Shown piece after piece: positions 25,885-35,089 of a DNA stretch of 64,000 nucleotides (position 1 is its first letter; the number at the start of each line of letters is the position of its first letter). The position numbers and the translations under genes are program-made. The DNA comes from an uncultured Chromatiaceae bacterium (GTDB taxonomy: Bacteria > Pseudomonadota > Gammaproteobacteria > Enterobacterales > Alteromonadaceae), in assembly GCA_937978655.1 (NCBI GenBank), contig CALJUX010000058.1, positions 11,244 to 75,243 of the forward strand. Reading direction: 5' to 3'. The notes under the pieces are model-generated. The model worked only from the letters and a program-made list of their open reading frames with translations. It did not search any database and was not told the DNA's origin.

Positions 25885-27156
25885 TCAGGCAGCGCCTACA
25901 GCTAACTTTATGATATAGAAAAAGATAATTGACAAAAGCGCACCGATTGGCAATGTCACCACCCAGGAAATGAAGATATTGCGGATCACACTTAAATTCA
26001 GTGCCGCAATACCGCGAGCCATACCAACACCAAGAACAGCACCCACCAGAGTCTGTGTGGTGGAGATAGGCAAACCAAGGCCTGAGGAAATGACGACGGT
26101 ACTGGCTGCCGCAATTTCAGCAGCAAAACCACGGCTTGGTGTCAGATGAGTGATATTGGAACCAATAGTTTCAATAACCCGGGCGCCAAAAGTCATCAGA
26201 CCGATGACAATGCCAACGGCACCCAGCGGCAGAATCCACCAAGCCAGCGAAACTTTATCCAATACCTGACCACCGGATTCAATCACACCAACAACTGCAG
26301 CCAAAGGCCCAATCGCATTGGCGACATCATTAGAACCGTGTGCAAATGCCATACAACATGCGGTGAAAATCATCAGAATACCAAAGATTTTTTCCACATT
26401 CGTGAAATGCATCTCTTTGTCGGCTTCCGGGTCAATCTGCAGCCGGCTGATCGCAATTTTACCAATAAGACCGACCACCACAGCAATGGCCACACACAAC
26501 AAAAAACCTTCCGAAGACGTCAGGTGTAAACCTACGTGTTTCAGGCCTTTAGTGACGGTGACAAATGCCATAATAAATGCGGCAAACACCATATAAAACG
26601 GCACAAATTTTTTCGCCGCGGCCAGTGGGTTTTCAGTATCGAAAATAAGGCGCTGGGCACTCATAAACAGTAAGTATGCCAGGACCCCCGCCAGCATCGG
26701 TGTCACCACCCAGCTGCCGACAATACTGCCAACTTCATCCCACTTCACCGATTCAATGCCAACACCTACGGCTGCGAAACCGATGATAGCGCCAACGATA
26801 GAGTGCGTTGTTGAAACCGGCCAGCCAAAGTAGGTAGCAACCAATAACCAGGTGCCGGCGGCCAGTAATGAGGCAATCATGCCATACGCCAAAAGCTCCG
26901 GAACCTCAACAAAGACTTTGGAATCAACAATACCGTTCCGAATAGTTGAAGTGACTTCCCCACCGGCGAAGAATGCACCAGTGAATTCAAAAATTGCAGC
27001 AATAACAATCGCTTGCTTTATTGTTAACGCTTTAGAACCGACAGAGGTCCCCATTGCATTGGCAACGTCATTCGCGCCAACGCCATATGCCATGATAAAG
27101 CCAAACAGTGCGGCAACAAACACCAGCACCTGGCCATGTTGAGCCAGAATTTCCAT
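25885..27156 (-). CDS. Low-affinity inorganic phosphate transporter (PiT family)
   Basis: 423-residue inner-membrane protein with about 10-11 membrane helices. The duplicated PiT signature is visible twice: GFIMAYGVGANDVANAMGTSVG (about 19-40) and ACCMAFAHGSNDVANAIGPLAA (about 271-292), with the GANDVANA / GSNDVANA phosphate-binding motif. These proteins import metal-phosphate with protons or sodium. It is preceded by a PhoU-like gene 19 bp away, the usual partner of Pit proteins, and follows the high-affinity pst operon, so both phosphate uptake routes are adjacent. No Pho box is visible upstream of this pair. Confidence 0.93.
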   Translation of the reverse strand: MEILAQHGQVLVFVAALFGFIMAYGVGANDVANAMGTSVGSKALTIKQAIVIAAIFEFTGAFFAGGEVTSTIRNGIVDSKVFVEVPELLAYGMIASLLAAGTWLLVATYFGWPVSTTHSIVGAIIGFAAVGVGIESVKWDEVGSIVGSWVVTPMLAGVLAYLLFMSAQRLIFDTENPLAAAKKFVPFYMVFAAFIMAFVTVTKGLKHVGLHLTSSEGFLLCVAIAVVVGLIGKIAISRLQIDPEADKEMHFTNVEKIFGILMIFTACCMAFAHGSNDVANAIGPLAAVVGVIESGGQVLDKVSLAWWILPLGAVGIVIGLMTFGARVIETIGSNITHLTPSRGFAAEIAAASTVVISSGLGLPISTTQTLVGAVLGVGMARGIAALNLSVIRNIFISWVVTLPIGALLSIIFFYIIKLAVGAA

Positions 27157-27175
27157 AATTAATTACCCTTAACGC

Positions 27176-27850
27176 TTAACGTGCCAGCATGATTTCAAGA
27201 CGAGAACCCACCCGCAGCGCGGTGTCTGCCAGATCCCCGACCCACTCCAGCGTGCGGTACAGGAACATCACATCAACCGGGTTCAGCGTATTTTCGGCTT
27301 TACGGACATATTTGCGCAGACTGATTTGCATCTGGTCGGTGTCGTGTTCAATCTCGTCGATTTTTTCGACCATCTTGACCACCAAATCCACCTCACGGCC
27401 ACGGAAACCAGTTTCCAGCAGCTCGTCCAGCTCGTTGATCGCTTCACACGCCAGGGCGACGGCATCGATACAACGTTGCAAATAGGCATTAAATTCTTGT
27501 TGGATAGGCGCCGGGATCTCCAGCTCACGACCTAACACACGGCCGGTGATGTCTTTGGCCTTGTTGGCGATTTTATCCTGCTGAGACACCAGTTCGAGAA
27601 TGTCGGTGCGGTCAACCGGCAGGAACAAACCTCTTGGCAGGTGGACACGAATATCACGTTTTAAATTGTCAGCTTCTTTTTCCAGACTGACGATAACTTT
27701 TCTTACTTCCGCTGCAGTAGTCCAATCCTTGATGTATACCGCCGCGAAAAACGGCAGTAACTGCTCGCTGGCCGCCAGGACCTTACGAATGTGCTCTTCA
27801 ATTGGTTTAATTGGAGATTTTGCGAAAACAGCCAAAAATGCACTTGGCAT
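27176..27850 (-). CDS. PhoU-like Pit accessory protein (DUF47 / TIGR00153)
   Basis: 224-residue soluble all-helical protein. It begins MPSAFLAVFAKSPIKPIEEHIRKV and contains heptad-like helices with EIEHDTDQMQISLRKYVRK, resembling the metal-binding E/DxxxD motif of PhoU domains. Proteins of this DUF47 family are routinely encoded just before a pit gene and are thought to control phosphate flux through Pit. The AGAGG ribosome site and the 19-bp gap to pit support an operon. Confidence 0.88.
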   Translation of the reverse strand: MPSAFLAVFAKSPIKPIEEHIRKVLAASEQLLPFFAAVYIKDWTTAAEVRKVIVSLEKEADNLKRDIRVHLPRGLFLPVDRTDILELVSQQDKIANKAKDITGRVLGRELEIPAPIQQEFNAYLQRCIDAVALACEAINELDELLETGFRGREVDLVVKMVEKIDEIEHDTDQMQISLRKYVRKAENTLNPVDVMFLYRTLEWVGDLADTALRVGSRLEIMLAR

Positions 27851-27945
27851 AGCTTTGCCTCTTGGTTTTGTAGTGGACGAAAGTCGGCGCGTATTTTACT
27901 GCAACCATGCAGTAATAAAAACGCAGTTACACAGATAAAACAGCA

Positions 27946-27977
27946 AAGCCGACAGGTATTTTACGCCCTGTCGGCTT
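27946..27977 (-). terminator. Terminator-like hairpin after phoU
   Basis: AAGCCGACAGG (27946-27956) and CCTGTCGGCTT (27967-27977), perfect 11-bp arms with a 10-base loop, 37 bp after the phoU stop in the minus direction; the following T tract is interrupted. It separates the pst operon from the DUF47-pit pair. Confidence 0.7.
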
Positions 27978-28013
27978 GACTTCCATGAATATCAGCACTA
28001 ATTCGGCGATTAT

Positions 28014-28724
28014 TCAGCTCCGGGCGTTTTGCTCCAGACTGTCTTCATCACTGTGGCGCACATCGCGGCCTTTGACAAAAGAAATCACATATTCAGAAAT
28101 GTTTTTGCAGCGATCGCCAATACGCTCCAGCGACCGGGCTGACCACAACACATTCATGATTTTTGGGATAGACCGTGGATCTTCCATCATATACGTCATC
28201 AGCTGACGGGTAATGGCTTCGTACTCACGGTCCACTTTTTTATCTTCTTTGTAGACCGCCAGCGCCGCTTCCACGTCCATCCGGGCAAAGGCATCCAGCA
28301 CGTCGTGCAGCATCTGTGCGACATGGCGGCCCATATTTTCCAGATTCACCAGCAAATCCTGCTGCGCACTGCTGAACGACTCCAGCGCGACCTTGGCAAT
28401 ACGCTCGGCTTCATCGCCAATGCGTTCTAAATCAGAAATGGCCTTGATAATGGTCAGGATTAAACGCAGGTCACTGGCTGCCGGCTGACGCTTGGCGATG
28501 ATGCGCGTGCACTCAGCATCAATCTTGATTTCCCAGTCGTTGACCAGTAAATCGTTGGCGATAACCTGCTGCGCCAGCTCCGGATTGCTGCCGGCGATGG
28601 CATTTAACGCATCGGACAGCTGCTGCTCAATCAGGCCACCCATCGCCATAATATGGTTACGGATCTGCTCAATTTCGTCATTGAACTGGCTGGAAATGTG
28701 TTTGGTTAAATTCAGTTTATCCAT
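28014..28724 (-). CDS. phoU: Phosphate-specific transport system accessory protein PhoU
   Basis: Links PstSCAB activity to the sensor PhoR and represses the Pho regulon when phosphate is plentiful. It has 236 residues forming two three-helix PhoU repeats; each contains a metal-binding motif, seen in ISDLERIGDEAERIAK (first) and ARSLERIGDRCKNISEY (second). It is the last gene of the pst operon, 25 bp after pstB, with an AGAGG ribosome site. Confidence 0.97.
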   Translation of the reverse strand: MDKLNLTKHISSQFNDEIEQIRNHIMAMGGLIEQQLSDALNAIAGSNPELAQQVIANDLLVNDWEIKIDAECTRIIAKRQPAASDLRLILTIIKAISDLERIGDEAERIAKVALESFSSAQQDLLVNLENMGRHVAQMLHDVLDAFARMDVEAALAVYKEDKKVDREYEAITRQLMTYMMEDPRSIPKIMNVLWSARSLERIGDRCKNISEYVISFVKGRDVRHSDEDSLEQNARS

Positions 28725-28749
28725 AAAAACCTCTGCTTAAGTCGGGTGA

Positions 28750-29556
28750 TTAACCAAAACGGCCAGTGATGTAATCTTCGGTTTGTTGTTGCGACGGATT
28801 GGTGAACATCTTGTTGGTCGCATCATATTCCACCAGATTGCCCATATACATAAAGGCAGTATAGTCGGACACCCGTGCCGCCTGTTGCATGTTGTGGGTC
28901 ACGATGACAATGGTGAAACGCTCTTTCAGCTCGTTGATCAGCTCTTCAATTTTTAACGTCGAAATAGGGTCTAATGCTGAAGCAGGTTCATCCAGCAGCA
29001 ACACTTCCGGCTCAATTGCAATGGCGCGGGCGATCACCAGACGCTGCTGCTGTCCGCCGGACAAACCAAAGGCATTGTCATGCAACCGATCTTTGACTTC
29101 ATTCCAAAGTGCAGCACCTTTGAGTGACGTTTCCACCACTTCGTCCAGCACCCGCCGGTCGTTCACGCCTTGCAGACGCAGACCATAAGCAACGTTTTCA
29201 TAAATAGTTTTCGGGAATGGGTTCGGCTTTTGGAACACCATACCGACCTGACGGCGCAGTTCGGCCACATCAACCGCTTTGTCGTAAATATTCTGGCCAT
29301 CCAACAGGATTTGCCCTTCAATCCGGCAAATATCAACCAGGTCATTCATCCGGTTAAAACAACGCAACAGCGTCGATTTACCACAACCAGAAGGGCCGAT
29401 AAAAGCCGTCACGCGCTTTTCCGGGATCTGCATATTGATGGTTTTCAGCGCTTGCGATTCGCCGTAATACAGGCGTAAATCATTGACCTGCAATTTGATT
29501 TTTTCTTTTGCCAGGTCCAGCTCGTTATCGCCGTGCAGAATGTGTTGTGTAGTCAT
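28750..29556 (-). CDS. pstB: Phosphate ABC transporter ATPase PstB
   Basis: ATPase of the high-affinity phosphate importer. It has 268 residues with Walker A GPSGCGKSTLLR, Q-loop MVFQKPNPFPKTIYENV, the ABC signature LSGGQQQRLVIARA, Walker B VLLLDEPASALDP and the switch His in VTHNM. The Q-loop sequence NPFPK-(S/T)IYENVAYG is diagnostic for PstB. It is preceded by a 95-bp gap holding two GC-rich hairpins and followed by phoU. Confidence 0.98.
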   Translation of the reverse strand: MTTQHILHGDNELDLAKEKIKLQVNDLRLYYGESQALKTINMQIPEKRVTAFIGPSGCGKSTLLRCFNRMNDLVDICRIEGQILLDGQNIYDKAVDVAELRRQVGMVFQKPNPFPKTIYENVAYGLRLQGVNDRRVLDEVVETSLKGAALWNEVKDRLHDNAFGLSGGQQQRLVIARAIAIEPEVLLLDEPASALDPISTLKIEELINELKERFTIVIVTHNMQQAARVSDYTAFMYMGNLVEYDATNKMFTNPSQQQTEDYITGRFG

Positions 29557-29593
29557 ACGTCAGTTCACTCTTAAAATTCAGTTCAGGTTCTGT

Positions 29594-29634
29594 GCGGGAC
29601 GCTTTGCATCCCGCCTCAGGTGCCGCCGGGCACC
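29594..29634 (-). other. Two adjacent hairpins in the pstA-pstB gap
   Basis: GCGGGA/TCCCGC (29594-29599 with 29609-29614) and GGTGCC/GGCACC (29619-29624 with 29629-29634, loop GCCG). They lie within the 95-bp gap between pstA and pstB, without T tracts. Such intercistronic hairpins typically affect mRNA processing or stability; that role is inferred. Confidence 0.5.
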
Positions 29635-29651
29635 GGTCAGTGCTTTGGCTG

Positions 29652-31313
29652 CTAGTCAGATTCGCTGCGATACTTTTCCCGCAGTTTGTTACGCAGATGA
29701 ATGGCCGCCATATTCAGCACCACAATCAGCAGCACCAGCACCAGTGCCGTGGCATACAGCAGCGGACGCGACGCCTCCACGTTCGGGCTCTGGAAACCGA
29801 CGTCATAAACGTGGAAGCCTAAGTGCATGATTTTCTGGTCCAGATGCACAAAGGGGAAGCTGCCATCAACCGGCAAAGTCGGTGCCAGTTTCACTACGCC
29901 AACCAACATCAGCGGCGCCACTTCACCAGCGGCACGGGCAATCGACAAAATCAGACCTGTCATCATCGCCGGCGTCGCCAGCGGCACGACCACTTTCCAC
30001 AAAGTCTCAGATTTAGTAGCGCCAAGCGCCAGACTGCCCATCCGGATAGTGCTTGGAATACGGGATAAACCTTCTTCAGTCGATACAATCACCACCGGCA
30101 GCGTTAATAACGCCAGCGTCAGCGAGGCCCAGAACAAACCTGGCGTACCGAAAGTCGGCGCTGGTAATTTTTCCGGATAAAACAGCGCATCGATGTTGCC
30201 GCCCATGATGTAAACAAAGAAGCCCAGACCAAACACACCGTAAACAATCGACGGCACGCCGGCCAGGTTGTAAACCGAGATGCGGATGATTTTCAGCATG
30301 GTGCCTTGTTTGGCATATTCACGCAGGTAAATCGCCGCCAGCACACCAAAAGGCGTGACGATAATCGACATCAGGATCACCATCGTGATAGTGCCGAAAA
30401 TGGCCGGGAAAATACCGCCTTCAGTGTTGGCTTCACGCGGGTCGTCACTTAAGAAGTTCCAAATCGACACCACGTAATGCACCGACTTGTCCAGCAACGA
30501 CATCTGGTTTGGCATATGCGCATGCACGATGTTGGACAAGCTGATAGTCAGTTCTTTGCCTTCAGCGGTGACCACTTTTAAGCTGTCGCGTTTGGCATCA
30601 CTGTACAGCGTTTCGAGTTTTTGCTGCAGATCGGCATATTGCGCATCCAAAGCGGCCTGGTCTTCGGCAGATTGTTGCGTATAGGCACTGAGTTCTGCGG
30701 CGCTTGCACCTTGTAATTCCAGGGTGCGCTTGCCAAGACGCAAGGCCTCTAACGCTTTGTTAATTTTGCCGATATCGCCTTTTTCAATATCGGTGATTTC
30801 ATCATGCAACGCATTAGCCCGCGCCATTGCCTGCTTTAATGCCGGCCACAACGCCTCGCCTTCGGCGATCACTTTATCCTGGTGCAGTAACTGCAGCGGA
30901 AAGCCCTGAAAATTACCCCATTCGCGCCGTTCAATCACAATCGCGTTTTGCGGTTTTTCCCAGCCGGATAAATCGTGTTGCAGAAACCAGGCAAAATCCC
31001 GGCCGTACACGTCACGGTTCGCCAGTTTAAGCAAATGACGGGCATAAAACTCGGCGTTGTCCGGCACTGCCACGCCGGAATCTTTCAGCGTAACCGCGCT
31101 GACCTGTTCGGTGCGCACATGCTCCGCCAGCAAGGTTTTTTTACTGCCGTCAGCCTGCACCGCCTGGACCTGCTGCAAATCCGCCGGCCAGAAATGGCTG
31201 CCACCCTGTACCGCAATTAACCCCAGCACCCCGATCACCATCACCAGACACAACGCGATAGCACCGGCGTTTAACCAAATCCACGGAGTTCCCGTTTTAA
31301 ACCAAGCTCTCAT
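29652..31313 (-). CDS. pstA: Phosphate ABC transporter permease PstA, extended form
   Basis: 553 residues, nearly twice E. coli PstA (296). An N-terminal membrane helix (about 14-34) is followed by a long region of about 250 residues, largely hydrophilic with a helical, coiled-coil-like part (Glu/Lys/Gln-rich, about 150-245), placed on the periplasmic side if the first helix is inserted normally. The last about 260 residues form the permease domain with the EAA loop SLALGATKSETLWKVVVPLA and about five helices. The extended form pairs with an extended PstC, as in several Alteromonadales and Vibrio. It starts 15 bp after pstC with GGAGT. Confidence 0.92.
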   Translation of the reverse strand: MRAWFKTGTPWIWLNAGAIALCLVMVIGVLGLIAVQGGSHFWPADLQQVQAVQADGSKKTLLAEHVRTEQVSAVTLKDSGVAVPDNAEFYARHLLKLANRDVYGRDFAWFLQHDLSGWEKPQNAIVIERREWGNFQGFPLQLLHQDKVIAEGEALWPALKQAMARANALHDEITDIEKGDIGKINKALEALRLGKRTLELQGASAAELSAYTQQSAEDQAALDAQYADLQQKLETLYSDAKRDSLKVVTAEGKELTISLSNIVHAHMPNQMSLLDKSVHYVVSIWNFLSDDPREANTEGGIFPAIFGTITMVILMSIIVTPFGVLAAIYLREYAKQGTMLKIIRISVYNLAGVPSIVYGVFGLGFFVYIMGGNIDALFYPEKLPAPTFGTPGLFWASLTLALLTLPVVIVSTEEGLSRIPSTIRMGSLALGATKSETLWKVVVPLATPAMMTGLILSIARAAGEVAPLMLVGVVKLAPTLPVDGSFPFVHLDQKIMHLGFHVYDVGFQSPNVEASRPLLYATALVLVLLIVVLNMAAIHLRNKLREKYRSESD

Positions 31314-31328
31314 GCCGTTTACTCCGAA

Positions 31329-33608
31329 TTACAGATTACTGAAGCGTTGACGTAACCGCTGACGGATCACTTCAGCCAACGTATTAAAAATAAAGGTAAA
31401 GACAAACAGCACCAGCGCGGCCAGGAACAGCACGCGGAAGTGGGTACTGCCAACCGCCGTTTCCGGTAATTCCACCGCGATATTGGCGGATAAAGTGCGC
31501 ATGCCTTCAAACAGGTTAAAGTTCACCACCGGGCTGTTCCCGGTCGCCATCAGCACAATCATGGTTTCGCCAACGGCGCGGCCAAAACCAACCATCACGG
31601 CAGCAAAAATACCCGGACTTGCGGTTGGTAACACCACACCCATCATGGTTTGCCAAGGCGTGGCACCCAGTGCTAACGAGCCTTGGGTTAAATGGCGTGG
31701 CACGTTAAACACCGCATCTTCAGCAATCGAAAAGATATTCGGAATGACAGCAAAACCCATCGCAATCCCCACCACCAACGCATTGCGCTGGTCGTAAGTA
31801 ATGCCGTTGTCGGTAAACCACTGGCGCAGGCTGCCGTTGAAAAACAGCTGGTCGACGGCCGGGCTTAAACTGACGCACAACCAGATAAAGCCGATGATCA
31901 TCGGGATCAGGATTAACACTTCCCAGCCAAGGCCAAAACGCTCGCGCCAGCTGCGCGGCATAAAGCGCCACAGATACGCCGTCAGTAACATCATCAGCGG
32001 CAACAACAGCAGGATGGCAAACACCGCGCTTAAGTATTTTTCGACAAAAGGCGCCAGCCATAAACCGGCGAGAAAACCCAAAATAACGGTGGGCAGTGCC
32101 GCCATAATTTCAATGGTTGGTTTGACCTTGCCGCGTAATTTTGGCGTCATGAAATAGGCGGTATAAAGCGCACTCATAATCGCCAGCGGCGTGGCGAACA
32201 GCATCGCAAACAATGCAGCTTTTAACGTCCCGAGCGCCAGCGGCACCAGGCTCATTTTCGCTTCAAATTCATCAGAGCCTGACGACGCCTGCCAGATATA
32301 GTCTTTTTCACTGCGGCCTTCATACCAGACTTCATTCCACATCGCTTTCCAGCTGACGTCCGGGTGGGCGTTTTCCAGCGCAAAACGCTGCACTTTGCCG
32401 TCCGCAGCAAACGCCAGTAACGCTGTGTTGATAGGACTAATGGCAATGCGCTCGAAGTTCACACCTTCCGCCAGCGGTTCCAGCGACAGAGTGCGCGCTG
32501 ACGTCCCGTAGTGAATACCTAAATGCCCTGAGGTATCCAGCACCAGGAAGCCTTTGCGCGAATACTCAGGCTCAATCTGGCGAATGGCCGCCGGGTGCTG
32601 CGCAAAATCGCGGATATGTTTTAAATGGAAGTTGTTGTGCTCGTCGCGCACCAGGAACCACTGACTCAGGCTGCCGTCTGAGCCGCCAACAATCAGCGAC
32701 ACCGCACCAACCAGAAACTCCACTGCCGTAACCTGCTGGCCAGCAGCAACGGCACTGACCGCTTCGACATAACGCGCCTGCGCCGGATCTGTCACATCGT
32801 AGTAGTGAATTTTTTCGTTACCTTCGGCAATAAACAGATTGTGCAGTGTGGTATCCAGCAAAATCCGGCTGACGTCTTTCGGGGCGTCCGGCAACGGATA
32901 ATCGCTGCGCACTAAAGTGGTTTCACCGGTCATAAATTCGGTTTGTGCTTCAAACACGTGGTAGCTCAGCCGGCCATCAGCGGCAAATGCCACCAGTGCC
33001 GTACCGGCGCTGCCTTCCTGCACCGCCAGGCTTTTGATCGCCTGACCCGGGTTTAAATCCAGCGGCGCCTCGCCAAGTGGATAAGTCACCACCGGCACAA
33101 CCTGGCGTTTGTCATCCGGGTAACTGAGGTTGTACTCGTGTTTAATCACCAGCGCCTGGCCATTGGACAAGCCCAGCGCCAGCAAACCAGAGCGCGGTTC
33201 ACCGCGGGCAAAAGCTGAAATCGTCGTATTCGCAGGCAATGCCAGCCGGACTTTTTCGCCAGCGGCGCCGGTCATGGCATCAAAGAACTGCAGCTCACCA
33301 CTGGCAGACACGTTCAAACCAACTTCGCTGTAACGTTCCAGGTTGGTATACAGCGGTTTATCGCTGTTGATTTGGTAACTCTGCTCTGGCTCGACGCTGG
33401 CTGAGGAAAAAATCGGCCCGACTTCAGAGAACAGATAAATGAAAATAGTCGCAAAGGCTGCGACCACACTGATCCCCGCAAAGGCGATACCATAAGTGGA
33501 CATTTTGTCTTTAAAACTGCGCCAGCGGCGCAGACGGGCCCGTTTCTCACCGCTTGGCAATAAAGATTGCTTGGCGGTGACCGGGGCTGGCGTGGAGGTC
33601 TGTTGCAT
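31329..33608 (-). CDS. pstC: Phosphate ABC transporter permease PstC, extended form
   Basis: 759 residues versus 319 in E. coli PstC. A cytoplasmic basic N-terminus (KRARLRRWRSFKDKM) leads into a membrane helix (about 39-58), then about 390 residues on the periplasmic side with repeating strand motifs such as LLALGLSNGQAL and TALVAFAADGRLSYHVF that look like beta-propeller blades. The permease domain (about 465-755) has the EAA loop SLALGATPWQTMMGVVLP. The propeller-like insert is an inference from periodicity. It might contact PstS or sense the periplasm. The gene follows pstS after a 193-bp gap with a terminator and a possible weak Pho box. Confidence 0.92.
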   Translation of the reverse strand: MQQTSTPAPVTAKQSLLPSGEKRARLRRWRSFKDKMSTYGIAFAGISVVAAFATIFIYLFSEVGPIFSSASVEPEQSYQINSDKPLYTNLERYSEVGLNVSASGELQFFDAMTGAAGEKVRLALPANTTISAFARGEPRSGLLALGLSNGQALVIKHEYNLSYPDDKRQVVPVVTYPLGEAPLDLNPGQAIKSLAVQEGSAGTALVAFAADGRLSYHVFEAQTEFMTGETTLVRSDYPLPDAPKDVSRILLDTTLHNLFIAEGNEKIHYYDVTDPAQARYVEAVSAVAAGQQVTAVEFLVGAVSLIVGGSDGSLSQWFLVRDEHNNFHLKHIRDFAQHPAAIRQIEPEYSRKGFLVLDTSGHLGIHYGTSARTLSLEPLAEGVNFERIAISPINTALLAFAADGKVQRFALENAHPDVSWKAMWNEVWYEGRSEKDYIWQASSGSDEFEAKMSLVPLALGTLKAALFAMLFATPLAIMSALYTAYFMTPKLRGKVKPTIEIMAALPTVILGFLAGLWLAPFVEKYLSAVFAILLLLPLMMLLTAYLWRFMPRSWRERFGLGWEVLILIPMIIGFIWLCVSLSPAVDQLFFNGSLRQWFTDNGITYDQRNALVVGIAMGFAVIPNIFSIAEDAVFNVPRHLTQGSLALGATPWQTMMGVVLPTASPGIFAAVMVGFGRAVGETMIVLMATGNSPVVNFNLFEGMRTLSANIAVELPETAVGSTHFRVLFLAALVLFVFTFIFNTLAEVIRQRLRQRFSNL

Positions 33609-33648
33609 GTTTACACATCCAGGACTGACTTTTCGGATGCTGCAAATC

Positions 33649-33667
33649 TTAGATGAGATTTATGGCA
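33649..33667 (-). promoter_or_regulatory. Weak candidate Pho box upstream of pstC
   Basis: On the minus strand CTGCCATAAATCTCATCTA resembles the PhoB pattern (CTGTCATAAATCTGTCATA), but only the first half is good. It lies about 40-60 bp before the pstC start and could give pstCAB-phoU a promoter separate from pstS. Confidence 0.3.
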
Positions 33668-33763
33668 GAAATATTACAACGGCAATTTTTGTCATAAATC
33701 AGCAATAATCAAAGCGCAGCACCGGCGCAGCGCATACCAGTGGGCGTGTTCGCCGCAAACGAC

Positions 33764-33785
33764 AAAAGGCGCCCGCAGGCGCCTT
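33764..33785 (-). terminator. Terminator or attenuator after pstS
   Basis: AAGGCGCC, loop CGCA, GGCGCCTT with a TTTT tail on the minus strand, 16 bp after the pstS stop. It probably lets pstS be made in excess over pstCAB, as in many pst operons. Confidence 0.75.
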
Positions 33786-33801
33786 GATAAAAGTCCGATA
33801 A

Positions 33802-34779
33802 TTATTTGATGCCCAGCTCAGCCAGCACTTTCGCCGCTACTTTGTTTGGTACTGGGACATAACCGTCCCGCACGACAATTTCCTGACCACGTTTTGACAA
33901 CACCAGTTTGATAAACTCGCGTTCCATCGGCGTCAGATCTTTATTCGGGTGTTTGTTGACATAAACAAACAGGAAACGTGACAGCGGGTACTTTCCATCC
34001 AGCGCATGGTCAGCGGTCGGTTCAACAAAAGGCTGACCGTCTTTTTTCGCTAAAGGCAGTGCCCGTACGCCAGATGTCACATAACCGATCCCTGAGTAAC
34101 CAATGCCATTGATAGACTCGCTGACGCCCTGTACCACAGAGGCCGAACCCGGTTGCTCGTTGATGCTGGACTTAAAATCGCCTTTACATAAGGCGTGTTC
34201 TTTAAAATAACCGTAAGTACCGGATACCGCATTGCGGCTGTAAATGGTGAAATCACGATTGTCCCATGCGCCATCCAGGCCGAGCTGTCCCCAGCGGGTG
34301 ACATCTTCTTTGTAACCACATTTGCGGGTAGCAGAGAACACGGCATCAACCTGCGCCAGTGTCATCCCTTTGATTGGGTTATCTTTGTTGACATAAACCG
34401 CCAGTAAATCCACCGCAACTGGCACCGCCGTTGGTTTATAACCAAATTTGGCTTCAAATGCCTGGATTTCGCTTGGCTTCATCGCACGGCTCATCGGGCC
34501 AAAGTTTGACGTGCCTTCAGTCAGCGCCGTTGGTGCTGTGGATGAACCGGCGCCCTGGATCTGAATATTCACATTTGGGTACAGCTTGCGGTAATCTTCA
34601 GCCCACAACGTCATCAGGTTGTTCAGCGTGTCAGAACCGATACTGGAAATGTTGCCTGAAACGCCAGAGGCTTTCTGGTACTCAGGTAATGCCGGGTCAA
34701 CTTTCGTCACCGCAGCGGCTTGAAAACTGAAAGTGGCAGCCACGATGGCAGCAGTAGATAAAATGTTAAAAGCTTTCAC
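33802..34779 (-). CDS. pstS: Phosphate-binding protein PstS
   Basis: Periplasmic high-affinity phosphate receptor of the Pst transporter. 325 residues from a GTG at 34779, which has an AGAGGA ribosome site and gives a proper signal peptide (KAFNILSTAAIVAATFSFQAAA, cleavage about residue 23-25). The frame continues to 34905, but that part is not signal-like. Phosphate-ligand segments visible are ISSIGSDTLNNLM, GAGSSTAPTAL and YSRNAVSGTYGYF. It is larger than a minimal PstS and resembles the PhoX/SphX-like group. It is preceded by a good Pho box with a -10 at 34834-34839. Confidence 0.95.
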   Translation of the reverse strand: MKAFNILSTAAIVAATFSFQAAAVTKVDPALPEYQKASGVSGNISSIGSDTLNNLMTLWAEDYRKLYPNVNIQIQGAGSSTAPTALTEGTSNFGPMSRAMKPSEIQAFEAKFGYKPTAVPVAVDLLAVYVNKDNPIKGMTLAQVDAVFSATRKCGYKEDVTRWGQLGLDGAWDNRDFTIYSRNAVSGTYGYFKEHALCKGDFKSSINEQPGSASVVQGVSESINGIGYSGIGYVTSGVRALPLAKKDGQPFVEPTADHALDGKYPLSRFLFVYVNKHPNKDLTPMEREFIKLVLSKRGQEIVVRDGYVPVPNKVAAKVLAELGIK

Positions 34780-34833
34780 CTTAAAGTCCTCTTGTTGGCG
34801 TTCGCAGGCCTGTGCCTGCAGTTCACGATCCGC

Positions 34834-34866
34834 ATCATATGGCGACAATATGACACTATTATGACG
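34834..34866 (-). promoter_or_regulatory. Pho box and -10 of the pstS promoter
   Basis: Read on the minus strand: CGTCATAATAGTGTCATA (34849-34866), two 11-bp direct repeats of the PhoB pattern, then nine bases and TATGAT (34834-34839), a good -10. The same 9-base distance recurs at phoB and the 44.7-kb lipoprotein. Confidence 0.75.
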
Positions 34867-35089
34867 AATATTAACGCCCCGGAAATTCCCGGCAAAATCG
34901 ACCAACAGTGTTGTGTTTTTACTCCAGCTGGCTATAGTTTCGGCAGGCTGGGCGCCCGGATGGTTACAGATTCAAGGATGGGTCAAGCCCAACTGATAAC
35001 AAAAAAAAGATGTAAATGTGATATATTTTTTACGCTGAACCTGGTTGGTTTCGGGTTTTCAGCGAGCTATTAAAACAAGGAAATGCGCT

